A DNA stretch of 64,000 bases from Rhodobacteraceae bacterium EL129 (lineage in GTDB: Bacteria; Pseudomonadota; Alphaproteobacteria; Rhodobacterales; Rhodobacteraceae). The position numbers and the translations under genes were made by a program. The first letter of the stretch is position 1. Each line of letters starts with the position of its first letter. Location: NCBI GenBank assembly GCA_900313005.1, contig ONZJ01000002.1:1099001-1163000 (forward strand), given 5' to 3'. The notes beneath the pieces were generated by a model. It was given only the letters and a program-made list of their open reading frames with translations, made no database searches and was not told the DNA's origin. Shown here in pieces: positions 27,818-37,736 of the stretch.

Positions 27818-29515
27818 TTATTTAACCCGGCTCCAGTCGGCGATGTTCCAAAGTTCGCTGTCCCACATGTTCAACTTGACCCCAGCAAGCGAGTTGGCAT
27901 GCGCAGACACCCGGCCGCGGTCCACCAGCGGGAGGATGACGAAATCCTGCATCAGCATGTCGTTCATCTGTTTGGCCAGATCGGCCCGTGCCTCAAGCTC
28001 TCCGGTGCGTTGCATCTCGGCGACCAGCGCGTCGTATGCTTCTGAACAATAACGGGGCATGTTGTTGCCCTGCCATTGGTTTGCCGGTGACGGAATTTGA
28101 GAGCAGGACCAGCCCGCCATGTAGGCTTCGGGGTCTGTGCCATCAAAGTTGTTGGCGTACATCTCGACATCTGCAAAAAATTTCTGGAAGGTGTCGGGGC
28201 TGTCCGCATCGCTGCCGAAAAAGACGCTTGCGCTGATGTTGCGCAGTTCGGTTTCAACGCCTATGTCGCTCCACCATTGCTTGATCAGGGCCTGGAAATC
28301 CTGACGAACGGCGTTGGTCGAAGTTTGAAACAGCAGGCTCAACCGCTGGCCGTCTTTGGTCCGAACACCGTCTGCGCCTCTGGCCCACCCAGCTTGATCC
28401 AGCAGGGCATTGGCGCCGTCCACATCGGGCACCATACAGGCGTCATTGGCCGTGGAGGCGTAGATTTCGGGTGCAGGCAGGACATTGCATGTAACTCGGC
28501 CTGCGTCCCCATATCCGATCTCAACCAGCAAAGGCCGGTCAATCGCCATGGAGAGCGCTTTCCGCACCGCCTTGTCAGACAATATCGGGTGGGGATGGGC
28601 CAGCGTCGCGCGTGCGTCGCCCAGTGCGGGCGACGGGTCTGAGAGGTTGATCATGATCCGTTCAACCAGCGTTCCAAAGGCTTTGACCAGTTTGCCTTTG
28701 CCGGCCGCTTCCATGTTGGCCAGCACGTTCGGGGCCAGTTGCAAATTCCACGCGTAGTCGAATTCACCTGTCTCTAGCACGGCGCGGCCAGCCGTTGTGG
28801 CATCCCCGCCGCCTTTCAGCAAAACCGTGGCGAACGCCGGTTTGGCCGGATCGCGGTAGAAGGGGTTGGCCTTGAGCTGGATCACATCGTTGGGTTTGAA
28901 ATCGGTGACCACGAAAGGCCCGGTGCCCAGCGGGGCAAAGTTCTGGTCGGTGCATTCAGGGGCTTTGGCCCCCATGCAATCGCCAAACTGCGCGGCTTGC
29001 AGGATCGGCGCTTGGGCCCCCACGAAAGCGGTATAAGGAAAGGGCTTGGGCCCGTCGAAGTTCACGACCACAGTCAGCGTGTCGGGGGTGTCGATTGAGG
29101 CGATGCCGCCGTATTTTTCAATCTGCGCGCACCCGCCGCCTTCGGCCGTGCAATATTCCCATGTGAATTTCACATCCGCCGAGGTGAAAGGCGTGCCATC
29201 TGACCAGGTGATGCCGTCTGACAATGTCCAGGTGATCGAGGTGAGGTCCTCTGCCACGCCGCCGTTTTCTACTGTCGGGATGGTATCGACCAACCAGGGC
29301 ACCATGGCACCTGTTTCGTCATAGCGCGCCAGTGGCTCCAGAACGAGGCTGCCTGCCTCCAGTTCCTTGGTGCCGCCGGACAGATAAGGGTTCATCATCG
29401 AGGGGGCTTGCCAGTAGATGATATTCACTTGGCCATCTGCACCGCGTTCCGCATGGGCAAAAGGCACCAATCCCAGCGCGGCAACCGCGCTCAGCAGAGT
29501 GGATTTGAATGTCAT
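27818..29515 (-). CDS. Periplasmic substrate-binding protein, SBP_bac_5 family
   Basis: The 565-residue protein has a Sec signal peptide ending at AHA (about residue 22), then the family motif LEPLARYDETGAMVPWLVDT, LTSITWTLSDGITWSDGTPF and SADVKFTWEYC. This class captures peptides, opines or related amides for ABC import. It contains several cysteines unusual for the family. It heads the minus-strand half of the divergent transporter locus, downstream of a perfect palindromic operator. The ligand is unknown; the neighbours suggest an N-acylated or N-substituted amino acid. Confidence 0.9.
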   Translation of the reverse strand: MTFKSTLLSAVAALGLVPFAHAERGADGQVNIIYWQAPSMMNPYLSGGTKELEAGSLVLEPLARYDETGAMVPWLVDTIPTVENGGVAEDLTSITWTLSDGITWSDGTPFTSADVKFTWEYCTAEGGGCAQIEKYGGIASIDTPDTLTVVVNFDGPKPFPYTAFVGAQAPILQAAQFGDCMGAKAPECTDQNFAPLGTGPFVVTDFKPNDVIQLKANPFYRDPAKPAFATVLLKGGGDATTAGRAVLETGEFDYAWNLQLAPNVLANMEAAGKGKLVKAFGTLVERIMINLSDPSPALGDARATLAHPHPILSDKAVRKALSMAIDRPLLVEIGYGDAGRVTCNVLPAPEIYASTANDACMVPDVDGANALLDQAGWARGADGVRTKDGQRLSLLFQTSTNAVRQDFQALIKQWWSDIGVETELRNISASVFFGSDADSPDTFQKFFADVEMYANNFDGTDPEAYMAGWSCSQIPSPANQWQGNNMPRYCSEAYDALVAEMQRTGELEARADLAKQMNDMLMQDFVILPLVDRGRVSAHANSLAGVKLNMWDSELWNIADWSRVK

Positions 29516-29560
29516 TTCTGTCTCCCTTTTGGACAGTCAGAGGCCCATCTTCTACCTGCC

Positions 29561-29578
29561 TGTTCGACGTATCGAACA
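29561..29578. promoter_or_regulatory. Perfect palindromic operator candidate for transporter locus
   Basis: TGTTCGA-CGTA-TCGAACA is an exact seven-base inverted repeat with a four-base spacer, 46 bases upstream of the binding-protein ATG and 230 bases upstream of the divergent ATPase gene. Its GTTCGA half-site resembles operators of IclR-family regulators. No regulator gene lies nearby. Confidence 0.5.
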
Positions 29579-29810
29579 TGTCCTCGGACGATTGGGAACT
29601 ACAGCACACCTTAAACACAGATCGCACATTTCAGGCTGTCGCAAGTGCCGAGGCTGGCTTATTTCAGTCCAGATGGTTAAGAAAATCAAGGGTTGGCGTG
29701 GGCGAATGTGCTTTCTTGTGGGATCGTATGCCTAAATAAGGGTCCGTTATTGTGGATTGGATTCGCACCGTTCGTATGTAAATTAAAGACTTAGTAGACA
29801 TGAGGGCCTG

Positions 29811-31631
29811 ATGCACCACACTCCGATTGCCCGTGTAATAAATCTCGCAGTTCGCTTCGGAACGCGCGACGGGTATGTGACAGGGGTTGAAGATGTCTCG
29901 TTTGAGATCAACCCGGGCGAGACTTTGTGCATTGTTGGCGAATCTGGATCGGGCAAATCCGTGACTTCGCTGTCGCTGATGCGGCTGGTGGAATTTGGCG
30001 GCGGAGAGATCGCCGACGGCCAGATGATTTTCGACCGTGGCGCGCAGGGCAAGGTGGATCTCGCGCAGACAAATCCTAACCTGATGCGGACCCTGCGCGG
30101 CAATGAAATCGGGATGATCTTTCAAGAGCCGATGACGGCGCTTAACCCGGTGTTCACTATTGGCCGTCAGCTGAGCGAAGGTTTGCGCGTGCACGAGGGC
30201 CTAAGCAAGCCCGCCGCCAGAGCACGGGCGTTGGAGCTGATGCGCGATGTGCGCATTCCAGAACCCGAGCGACGCCTGGACCAATATCCACATGAGCTGT
30301 CCGGTGGCATGCGTCAGCGGGTCGTGATCGCCATGGCCCTGGCGTGCAAGCCACGCCTTTTGATTGCGGATGAGCCGACCACAGCTCTGGATGTGACCAT
30401 TCAGGCCGAAATTCTGGCTTTGGTGGACCGTCTCAAACGGGAAACGGGCACGGCGGTGGTGTTCATTACCCATGACATGGCGGTCGTGGCGCAAATGGCC
30501 GACCGGGTGGTGGTGATGTTCCGCGGGCGCAAGGTCGAAGAGGGGCCTGTGGCGCAGATATTTGACGCACCCGCGCATGAATACACCCAAGCCTTGCTGG
30601 CAGCAGTGCCCAAGCTTGGCGAAATGCGTGGCAAAACACATCCGGAACCGATGCGGCTGGTGGGCGAGGTCTCAGGGGCGCCGGAGCCCGTGACAGGCAC
30701 TGATCAGCCTGTGTTGCAAGTTCAGGGCCTGACCACGCGGTTTGATGTCACCGGGGGGCTGTTGCGCCGAGTGGTCGCAAAAGTGCACGCGGTTGAGGAT
30801 GTGTCGTTTACCCTGAACAAAGGGCGCACGCTGTCGCTGGTGGGGGAAAGCGGCTGTGGAAAATCCACCGTCGGCAGGTCGGTATTGCGCCTGGTCGAGC
30901 CCGAAACGGGTCGCGTTGAACTCGATGGCGTTGATATTCTGGCGCTCAGCCCCGCCGAGCTGCGGCGCGCACGCGTGGATATGCAGATGGTGTTTCAGGA
31001 TCCTTTTTCCAGCCTCAATCCCAAGATGAACCTTGCCGCGCAAGTATCAGAACCCATGCGAAATTATCTGAACTTGAGGCAATCTGACATGGAGCAACGC
31101 GTGGTCGCGCTCTTTGATCGGGTCAAGCTGCCGCATAGCTTTCTGCGCCGGTATCCGCACGAGCTTTCCGGGGGGCAGCGACAGCGTGTGGCCATCGCCC
31201 GCGCCTTGGCCCTGAACCCCAAGTTGATTGTCGCGGACGAGGCGGTCAGCGCGCTGGATGTCTCGGTTCAGGCTGAGGTGCTGAACCTGATGATGGAATT
31301 GCAGGCCGATCTGGGCCTGTCCTTTCTGTTCATCAGCCATGACATGGCCGTGGTAGAACGGGTGAGCCATGACGTGGCGGTCATGTATCTGGGCCGTATC
31401 GTCGAAATCGGACCACGGGCCGCCGTGTTCGAGGATCCGCGGCATGCCTACACAAAGGCGTTGTTGCGCGCGGTCCCGATTGCGGATCCGGCCCGGCGTC
31501 ATCTGGAAAAAGACTTGAATTTCAAACCGATCCCATCCCCTATTCATCCCATTGGATATCAACTGGGACCGTCCGAATATGACGAAGTCAGCCCGGGGCA
31601 TTTGGTCCTGACCAGCGAGAGTGGATATTGA
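29811..31631 (+). CDS. Fused ABC transporter ATPase (DppD-DppF type)
   Basis: This 606-residue protein contains two ABC domains in one chain. The first has Walker A GESGSGKS (about residue 44), signature LSGGMRQRV and Walker B LLIADEPTTALD. The second has GESGCGKS (about 347), LSGGQRQRV and LIVADEAVSALD. Each half ends in the oligopeptide-type C-terminal extension. It powers the permeases encoded divergently at 25813-27715. The stop overlaps the following gene's TTG start by three bases. Confidence 0.93.
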   Translation: MHHTPIARVINLAVRFGTRDGYVTGVEDVSFEINPGETLCIVGESGSGKSVTSLSLMRLVEFGGGEIADGQMIFDRGAQGKVDLAQTNPNLMRTLRGNEIGMIFQEPMTALNPVFTIGRQLSEGLRVHEGLSKPAARARALELMRDVRIPEPERRLDQYPHELSGGMRQRVVIAMALACKPRLLIADEPTTALDVTIQAEILALVDRLKRETGTAVVFITHDMAVVAQMADRVVVMFRGRKVEEGPVAQIFDAPAHEYTQALLAAVPKLGEMRGKTHPEPMRLVGEVSGAPEPVTGTDQPVLQVQGLTTRFDVTGGLLRRVVAKVHAVEDVSFTLNKGRTLSLVGESGCGKSTVGRSVLRLVEPETGRVELDGVDILALSPAELRRARVDMQMVFQDPFSSLNPKMNLAAQVSEPMRNYLNLRQSDMEQRVVALFDRVKLPHSFLRRYPHELSGGQRQRVAIARALALNPKLIVADEAVSALDVSVQAEVLNLMMELQADLGLSFLFISHDMAVVERVSHDVAVMYLGRIVEIGPRAAVFEDPRHAYTKALLRAVPIADPARRHLEKDLNFKPIPSPIHPIGYQLGPSEYDEVSPGHLVLTSESGY

Positions 31632-32974
31632 ACGGATTTCCTATATCAGAAGCGCAGCCCATCGCGCATGACGCGGCTTTGCCAGACCAAACCGATGTGG
31701 TTGTCGTTGGCGGTGGTATCATAGGTGTGATGACGGCCTATTTCTTGGCGAAACGCGGTCGTAAAGTGCTGTTGCTAGAGAAAGGCCGTATCGCTGGTGA
31801 GCAATCCAGTCGCAACTGGGGATGGGTGCGACAAACCGGGCGCGATGCCGCTGAATTGCCCATTATGGTCGAAGCGAACCGGTTGTGGCCGCAGCTTCAG
31901 CGCGACACCAACGAGGATCTGGGGCTGACCCAGTCCGGGCTGACCTATCTGGGGCATACGGCCAAAGATGTGGCCGAATTTGAAGAGTTTCTGCCGTTGG
32001 CCCGCCTGAACGGCGTGGACAGCCGTATGCTCAGCGGGGCGGAGGTGGCGGATATGATGCCCGGGGCCTCACGCCGCTATGCGGGGGCCTTGCACACGCC
32101 GTCAGATTACCGGGCTGAGCCTTGGGTGGCGGTGCCCCGCCTGGCGCATGCCGCAGTGCTTGCGGGCGCAGTGATCCGCGAAAGCTGTGCTGTGCGTGGG
32201 CTTGATCTGGAGCAGGGCCGCATCGCGGGCGTTATCACTGAAGCGGGTCGCGTGAAGGCGGATCAGGTGCTGGTGGCGGGCGGCGCGTGGTCGTCACTGC
32301 TGTTGCGTCGCTTTGGAGTCAAAATTCCACAGCTGTCGGTCAAGAACACGGTTTTGGCAACGCAACCGGTGGAAAACGTCTATGACGGCGGCGCTGCGGA
32401 CCACAAACTGGCGTTTCGGCGGCGGCGCGACGGGGGATATACCTTGGCGCCCGAAGGGTTTCACGAGTTTTACATCGGCCCCGATGCCCTGCGGCATAGC
32501 ATTAAATTCGCGGCTCCCTTGTTACGCGATCCACTGGGCCGGGCCTATTGGCCTGCGTCCCCCAAGCATTTTCCTGACAGCTGGGGGCAGGCGCGGCATT
32601 GGTCGATGGACGGCATATCTCCGTTTGAGACATCCCGAATTCTGAACCCTGCACCGCACGCCAAATCGGTCTCGCGTATGCTCAGTGATTTTCAGGAGCT
32701 GTTTCCGCATCTTGGCCCCGTCAAAGCCCAGGCCACTTGGGCGGGCATGATTGATGTGATGCCCGACGTGGTGCCTGTGGTTGACGAGGTGCCGCATCTG
32801 CCGGGGCTTTGGATCGGCACCGGCATGTCGGGCCATGGCTTTGGCATTGGTCCTGCTTTTGGCCGCATTCTGGCGGATATGATGAGCGGAGCAGAGGCAG
32901 GTCATGACATGAGCCGTTTTGCCTTTGCACGCTTCACCGATGGATCAAAGCTGGTCATGGGACCGGGGATGTAG
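31628..32974 (+). CDS. FAD-dependent amino-acid oxidase family protein (DAO fold)
   Basis: This 448-residue flavoenzyme has the dinucleotide motif VVVVGGGIIGVMTAYFLAKR near residue 26, then LLLEKGRIAGEQSSRNWGW and the C-terminal FAD-binding segment PGLWIGTGMSGHGFGIGPAF. It should oxidise an amine of an imported substrate; no partner subunit is present. The only start that keeps the N-terminus is TTG 31628, overlapping the ATPase gene's TGA as TTGA. Absence of a signal peptide indicates a cytosolic protein. Confidence 0.88.
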   Translation: MNGFPISEAQPIAHDAALPDQTDVVVVGGGIIGVMTAYFLAKRGRKVLLLEKGRIAGEQSSRNWGWVRQTGRDAAELPIMVEANRLWPQLQRDTNEDLGLTQSGLTYLGHTAKDVAEFEEFLPLARLNGVDSRMLSGAEVADMMPGASRRYAGALHTPSDYRAEPWVAVPRLAHAAVLAGAVIRESCAVRGLDLEQGRIAGVITEAGRVKADQVLVAGGAWSSLLLRRFGVKIPQLSVKNTVLATQPVENVYDGGAADHKLAFRRRRDGGYTLAPEGFHEFYIGPDALRHSIKFAAPLLRDPLGRAYWPASPKHFPDSWGQARHWSMDGISPFETSRILNPAPHAKSVSRMLSDFQELFPHLGPVKAQATWAGMIDVMPDVVPVVDEVPHLPGLWIGTGMSGHGFGIGPAFGRILADMMSGAEAGHDMSRFAFARFTDGSKLVMGPGM

Positions 32975-33049
32975 ACGGCGACCCCTTGCTGGTGAGCGCG
33001 CTTTGCGTCAGGTTGCTTTTTGACCGTTCGCTAATCATCGGAGACCTCC

Positions 33050-34210
33050 ATGCCCGTCAAAAACCGTTTTGCTGAGCTGCACGACCAAATCACCGAATGG
33101 CGACGGGATATGCACGAACATCCCGAACTGCTGTTTGACACCTTCCGCACCTCGGCGCTGGTCGAGGAAAAACTGCGCGCGTTTGGCTGTGACGAGGTGG
33201 TCACTGGGCTTGGACGCACAGGTGTTGTGGGTGTCATCAAAGGGCGCGAGACCACGTCGGGCAAGGTGGTCGCCCTGCGCGCCGATATGGATGCGCTGCC
33301 CATTCACGAGGCAACGGGGCTGGACTATGCCTCAAAAACCGATGGCAAGATGCACGCCTGTGGCCACGATGGACACACCGCCATGTTACTGGGGGCCACG
33401 CAGTACCTGGCGGAGACGCGCAACTTTGATGGCACCGTGGTGGTCATATTCCAACCCGCCGAAGAAGGTGGTGGCGGGGCCAAAGTGATGTGTGACGACG
33501 GGCTGATGGAACGCTTTGGCATTCAGGAGGTCTATGGCATGCACAACTGGCCCGGCCAGCCTGCGGGCAGTTTTGCCATTCGGCCCGGGCCGTTCTTTGC
33601 GGCTTCGGACAAGTTCGAGATCGTGATCGAGGGCAAAGGCGGACATGCTGCCAAGCCGCATGAGACAATTGATCCGGTAGTTATGGCCAGCCAGTTGATC
33701 ACCGCATTGCAAACAATCGCCAGCCGCAATGCGGATCCGACCGAGCAGGTTGTGGTGTCTGTCACCTCTGTGGAGACCAGCTCAAAGGCGTTCAACATCA
33801 TCCCGCAGTCTGTGAACCTGCTGGGGACTGTGCGCACATTGAGCGTGGATCTACAGGACATGGCCGAAGCGCGGATGAACACACTCTGTGATGCCATGGC
33901 CGCTGGGTTTGGCGGGCAGATCACGCTGGAGTATGAACGCAGCTATCCGGTGATGGACAATCACGCGGTGCAGACCGAATTTGCTGCTGATGTGGCGCGC
34001 AAAGTGTCCGGAGAGTGTGCCGATGCACCGCTGGTGATGGGCGGCGAGGACTTTGCGTTTATGCTGGAGGAGCGCCCTGGAGCCTATATTCTGGTGGGCA
34101 ACGGCGACACAGCAGCGGTGCATCATCCTGAATACAATTTCAACGACGAGGTGATCCCGGTGGGATGTTCCTGGTGGGCTGAGGTGGTCGAGCAACGCAT
34201 GCCGGTGTGA
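33050..34210 (+). CDS. M20-family amidohydrolase
   Basis: The 386-residue enzyme belongs to the M20D amidohydrolases (hippurate hydrolase, N-acyl-amino acid hydrolase). Metal motifs are ALRADMDALPIHE, HACGHDGHTAMLLG, PAEEGGGGAKVM and GGEDFAFMLEERPGAY, with a dimerisation domain in between. It likely releases an amino acid from an acylated substrate brought in by the adjacent transporter. CGGAGACCTCC lies just before ATG 33050. Function beyond amide hydrolysis cannot be fixed from sequence. Confidence 0.92.
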   Translation: MPVKNRFAELHDQITEWRRDMHEHPELLFDTFRTSALVEEKLRAFGCDEVVTGLGRTGVVGVIKGRETTSGKVVALRADMDALPIHEATGLDYASKTDGKMHACGHDGHTAMLLGATQYLAETRNFDGTVVVIFQPAEEGGGGAKVMCDDGLMERFGIQEVYGMHNWPGQPAGSFAIRPGPFFAASDKFEIVIEGKGGHAAKPHETIDPVVMASQLITALQTIASRNADPTEQVVVSVTSVETSSKAFNIIPQSVNLLGTVRTLSVDLQDMAEARMNTLCDAMAAGFGGQITLEYERSYPVMDNHAVQTEFAADVARKVSGECADAPLVMGGEDFAFMLEERPGAYILVGNGDTAAVHHPEYNFNDEVIPVGCSWWAEVVEQRMPV

Positions 34211-34260
34211 ACCGGGCTTGCGTGAGATTCCAAGTATCTTTGGAAAGATGACGCAGGGCG

Positions 34261-35304
34261 TTACGCCCCTGACCAAAGTTGTTCGTAAACGCGTGCGATG
34301 CCATCTGCTTCGGCTTTGACCGAGAAGTGGGTTTGGGCCGATTGCCGCGCGGATTGGGCCATTTTATCCAAACGCGCGGGATTGGTGAGGATGTCGGCCA
34401 GGGCGGATGCTGTGGCTTGAGTGTCGTCTTCTGGCACGATGGTGCCACTGGTGCCTTGCCCCGAGAAGCTGCGGTAATAACCTGCATCGGTGGCCACGAA
34501 GGGCACGCCGCTGGCCATGCCCTCCAGTGGGGTCATGCCGTAGCCTTCATAGCGGGGCAGTTGCACGATGGCCGAGAGTGCGCGGGTGAGTGCTGGCAGT
34601 TCAGCCGCCGGGATTTCGCCCGGAAAGAGAATGCGATCTGTCAGACCCGCCGCAGCAATCTGCGCTTTAAGGTCGCCGAGGAAGCTTTGATCCGACGCAG
34701 CGGCGCGCCCGATGACCAGGGCCGTTGCCCCGGGATGGGTCGGCAGATAGGCCAGCATTGCGGCGACAAAGCGATCTGTGCCTTTCTCGGGCCGGATGCG
34801 ACCAACAGTGGCGATGCCAACCGTGCCCGGGTGACCTGTGTCGGCCCATGCTGCCGCGCGATCCGGGGCAGGTGTGAAGACATCTGTATCGACGCCATGC
34901 GGGACGACAGCGTGCACATGAGGCACATATTTGGCTGCGTCTTCAGTGGTGGCGATGACCGCGTCCATGCGCGAGATCAGCCAGCGGGGAAATGCAGAAT
35001 GACGGCGCTGTGCGGCAGAGGTGAAGACGATCTTGATCGGCAGCCGCAAGACATCGCGCGCCCAAATCGCGGCGCGCATTTCTGTATTGCGGCGCACATG
35101 CCAGATGGCGAAGGGTTTGCCATCGGGCGCAGTCCGGCTGAGTTGACGCGCTTTGGGCAGGCTCACGGGGGCAGGGCAGCCGGGCAAGGGCTGGCCAGCG
35201 AGAGCCATGTCAAACAAGCTTGCATGTTGGCGCACCACACCTGCGGCTGTGGCCGAAACCCCGGTGAAATTGAGGTTGAAGTTGGTGACGATCAGCTCGG
35301 GCAT
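34261..35304 (-). CDS. Glycosyltransferase family 4 (GT-B)
   Basis: This 347-residue glycosyltransferase has a GT-B layout with the C-terminal nucleotide-sugar motif LPRYEGYGMTPLEGMASG (E-x7-E) near residue 252 and the segment VGRIRPEKGTDRFVAAML. It lies 39 bases downstream of waaA on the same strand and probably adds sugars to the lipopolysaccharide core. Donor and acceptor are unknown. No membrane helix or signal is seen; it should work at the inner face of the inner membrane. Confidence 0.9.
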   Translation of the reverse strand: MPELIVTNFNLNFTGVSATAAGVVRQHASLFDMALAGQPLPGCPAPVSLPKARQLSRTAPDGKPFAIWHVRRNTEMRAAIWARDVLRLPIKIVFTSAAQRRHSAFPRWLISRMDAVIATTEDAAKYVPHVHAVVPHGVDTDVFTPAPDRAAAWADTGHPGTVGIATVGRIRPEKGTDRFVAAMLAYLPTHPGATALVIGRAAASDQSFLGDLKAQIAAAGLTDRILFPGEIPAAELPALTRALSAIVQLPRYEGYGMTPLEGMASGVPFVATDAGYYRSFSGQGTSGTIVPEDDTQATASALADILTNPARLDKMAQSARQSAQTHFSVKAEADGIARVYEQLWSGA

Positions 35305-35343
35305 CGGGGCCTTTATATGCGCATCTGCAGGGTGCAGATGTGA

Positions 35344-36642
35344 TTACTCCAGCGACAGCGCCTTGGAAAGGTCTTGTGCGATCTGATCCATTGCATCGGC
35401 TTGTTTCGAAACAAATCGCTGCGCGGATTGACCCATCTGGTGTAAGGCAGCGGGATGACCCAGCAAATGATCCAAGGCACGGGTCAAAGCGGCGGCATCG
35501 GCCACTTGCTGCGCGGCCCCGGCGGCATCCATATCCGCATACACTTGGGAAAAATTGGCATAGAGAGGCCCGTGCAGCACGGCTGATCCTGCATGGGCGG
35601 GCTCAAACGGGTTGTGGCCGCCGACGGGCGTGAACGACCCGCACAAGCAAGTCAGAGGGCTGAGCGCATACCATAGCCCGGTTTCGCCCAAGGTGTCCGC
35701 CAGATAGACCTGCGTGGTGCCATCAATCGTGCCTCCGATGGAACGGCGTGTGCCGTTCAGACCAGCCTCAGCAATCTGCACTTCAATGTCGCTGGCGCGT
35801 TCGGGATGGCGGGGCACAAGGATCAGCATCACACCGGGATAGCGCGCTTGCAGGGTTTTTTGAGCCTTCAGCACGATTTCGTCTTCGCCGGGGTGGGTGG
35901 AACTGGCCAGCCAGATGGGACGGCCCTGTAATACCTTGCGCATGCGCTTCAACTCGTCCGGATCATAAGGCAGCGCACCTGACAGTGATTTGAGGTTTGT
36001 GCCATGCACCGCATCCTTGCGGCCGAGCGCGGCCAGGTGATCTGCGGTTTTCGCATCCTGGCAGTGGATCATGTCAAAATGGCTGAGAATATAGCGCGAC
36101 GTGGCGGCAGCACGTGTCCAATTGCGCGCTGAGCGATCTGATATGCGCGCATTGACCAGCGCCAGAGGCACGCCGCGCCGCGCCGTTTCACGCAGCATAT
36201 GCGGCCAAAGTTCGCTTTCCACAAAGACGGCGGCATCGGGCTGCCAATGATCGAGAAACCGCCGCAGATAGGCGCGCGCGTCCAAAGGTGCGAATTGATG
36301 TGTGGTGCGCGCAGGCATGCGCCGCCCCAATATCTCTGCCGAAGTGGCCGTGCCGGACGTGATTAGGAAGTTCAGCGCCGGATGCACCATGCCCAGATGT
36401 TCAATCAGACGCAGGATCGACAGGCTTTCCCCCACAGAAGCTGCGTGAAACCACATCAGTTTGCCTGTGGGGCGGGGTTTTGTGGCATGGCCTTTGCGTT
36501 CGGTAAGTCTTTTTTTATCAACGTTCTGCGCGCTTAACTTCGCGTAAGACCGATTGGCAGCCAAAGGGGCCAGCAGATTGGTAAGACTTGCGTATGCGCG
36601 CACCAAAGCTGTTGGTGGCAAGGGCTGGGACGCAGGCGCCAT
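35344..36642 (-). CDS. waaA: 3-deoxy-D-manno-octulosonate (Kdo) transferase WaaA
   Basis: WaaA transfers Kdo from CMP-Kdo to lipid A. The 432 residues carry GT30 motifs: MWFHAASVGESLSILRLIEH (about residue 62), FLITSGTATSAEI, VFVESELWPHMLRETARRGV, ALVNARISDRSARNW, and SFTPVGGHNPFEPAHAGSAV near the C-terminus. The ATG at 36642 shares its A with the moaA TGA (TGATG), so it is coupled to moaA. The following glycosyltransferase is probably its partner in LPS core building. Confidence 0.95.
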   Translation of the reverse strand: MAPASQPLPPTALVRAYASLTNLLAPLAANRSYAKLSAQNVDKKRLTERKGHATKPRPTGKLMWFHAASVGESLSILRLIEHLGMVHPALNFLITSGTATSAEILGRRMPARTTHQFAPLDARAYLRRFLDHWQPDAAVFVESELWPHMLRETARRGVPLALVNARISDRSARNWTRAAATSRYILSHFDMIHCQDAKTADHLAALGRKDAVHGTNLKSLSGALPYDPDELKRMRKVLQGRPIWLASSTHPGEDEIVLKAQKTLQARYPGVMLILVPRHPERASDIEVQIAEAGLNGTRRSIGGTIDGTTQVYLADTLGETGLWYALSPLTCLCGSFTPVGGHNPFEPAHAGSAVLHGPLYANFSQVYADMDAAGAAQQVADAAALTRALDHLLGHPAALHQMGQSAQRFVSKQADAMDQIAQDLSKALSLE

Positions 36643-37649
36643 CAGCCGCCGGTGTGGCTCATATGGCGTGACACGCGGCCGTCCACACTCTGACGGGAAT
36701 AATCAAAATCATGGCCCTTGGGTTTGTGAGCGATGGCATCCCGTATCGCCACCTCAAGCGGGGCGTTGTCTTCGGGGTGGTTGCGCAAAGCAGGGCGCAG
36801 ATCGGCCATGTCTTCCTGGCCCAGGCACATATAGAGCTCGCCTGTGCAGGTCAGCCGCACGCGATTGCAGCTTTCGCAGAAATTATGCGTAAGCGGCGTG
36901 ATAAACCCGATCTTTTGCCCGGTCTCTTCCAGCTCCACATAGCGCGCGGGCCCGCCTGTGCGCTCGGCCAGATCACGCAGGGTGTAATGCTCGGCCAGTT
37001 TGGCGCGCAAATCCTTCAGCGGCCAGTATTGCCCCAACCGGTCTTCGTTGCCGATATCACCCATGGGCATCACTTCTATAAAGGTCAGGTCCATATCGCG
37101 TTCGGCACACCACTGGATGATCGGCAGTAGCTCGTCCTCGTTAAAGCCTTTCAAGGCCACAACGTTGATCTTGACCCGCATCCCAGCCTTTTGGGCGGCA
37201 TCCACACCGCGCAGCACCTGGGGCAGGCGGCCCCAGCGCGTGATGTCGGCGAATTTCTGATCATCCAGCGTATCCAGCGAGATATTCACCCGCCGCACGC
37301 CTGCTGCAAAGAGATCATCAGCAAAGCGTTCCAGCTGGGATCCGTTGGTGGTCAGCGTCAGCTCTTGCAGGGCACCGCTGTCCAGATGCCGGGTCATCGC
37401 ATTGAAAAAGGTCATGATCCCGCGGCGCACCAGCGGTTCCCCGCCTGTGATGCGCAGCTTCTGCACGCCCAGATCCACAAAGGCCGAACACATGCGGTCC
37501 AGCTCTTCCAGCGTCAGCAATTCCTTCTTGGGCAGAAAGGTCATGTTCTCGGACATGCAATAGACACAGCGGAAATCACAGCGGTCGGTGACCGAGACGC
37601 GCAGGTAAGATATCGCGCGTTGAAAGGGATCTATCAGCGGGGCTGTCAT
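36642..37649 (-). CDS. moaA: GTP 3',8-cyclase MoaA
   Basis: MoaA is a radical-SAM enzyme that starts molybdenum cofactor synthesis by cyclising GTP. The 335 residues contain the SAM cluster motif C24DFRC28VYC31, the [10 protein letters not shown] segment, the second cluster ligands in [14 protein letters not shown] and the C-terminal Gly-Gly tail (SHTGG) needed for activity. The frame is open about 100 codons upstream, but ATG 37649 ([10 protein letters not shown]) matches the family start and length. It is divergent from the lipoprotein gene. Confidence 0.96.
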   Translation of the reverse strand: MTAPLIDPFQRAISYLRVSVTDRCDFRCVYCMSENMTFLPKKELLTLEELDRMCSAFVDLGVQKLRITGGEPLVRRGIMTFFNAMTRHLDSGALQELTLTTNGSQLERFADDLFAAGVRRVNISLDTLDDQKFADITRWGRLPQVLRGVDAAQKAGMRVKINVVALKGFNEDELLPIIQWCAERDMDLTFIEVMPMGDIGNEDRLGQYWPLKDLRAKLAEHYTLRDLAERTGGPARYVELEETGQKIGFITPLTHNFCESCNRVRLTCTGELYMCLGQEDMADLRPALRNHPEDNAPLEVAIRDAIAHKPKGHDFDYSRQSVDGRVSRHMSHTGG

Positions 37650-37736
37650 GAAGAGGAACTTAAGGAGTGCGCCAAGCCGGGGCAAGAGGCAGTTTGACGA
37701 TTGCGAGTGTAGCGCGAGATGACTAAATTGGTGGCC

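Noticed and set aside
34279..35343. Open frame of 354 codons antisense to the glycosyltransferase
   Set aside because: No conserved motif, Cys/Gly/His-rich; the glycosyltransferase has an intact GT-B signature.
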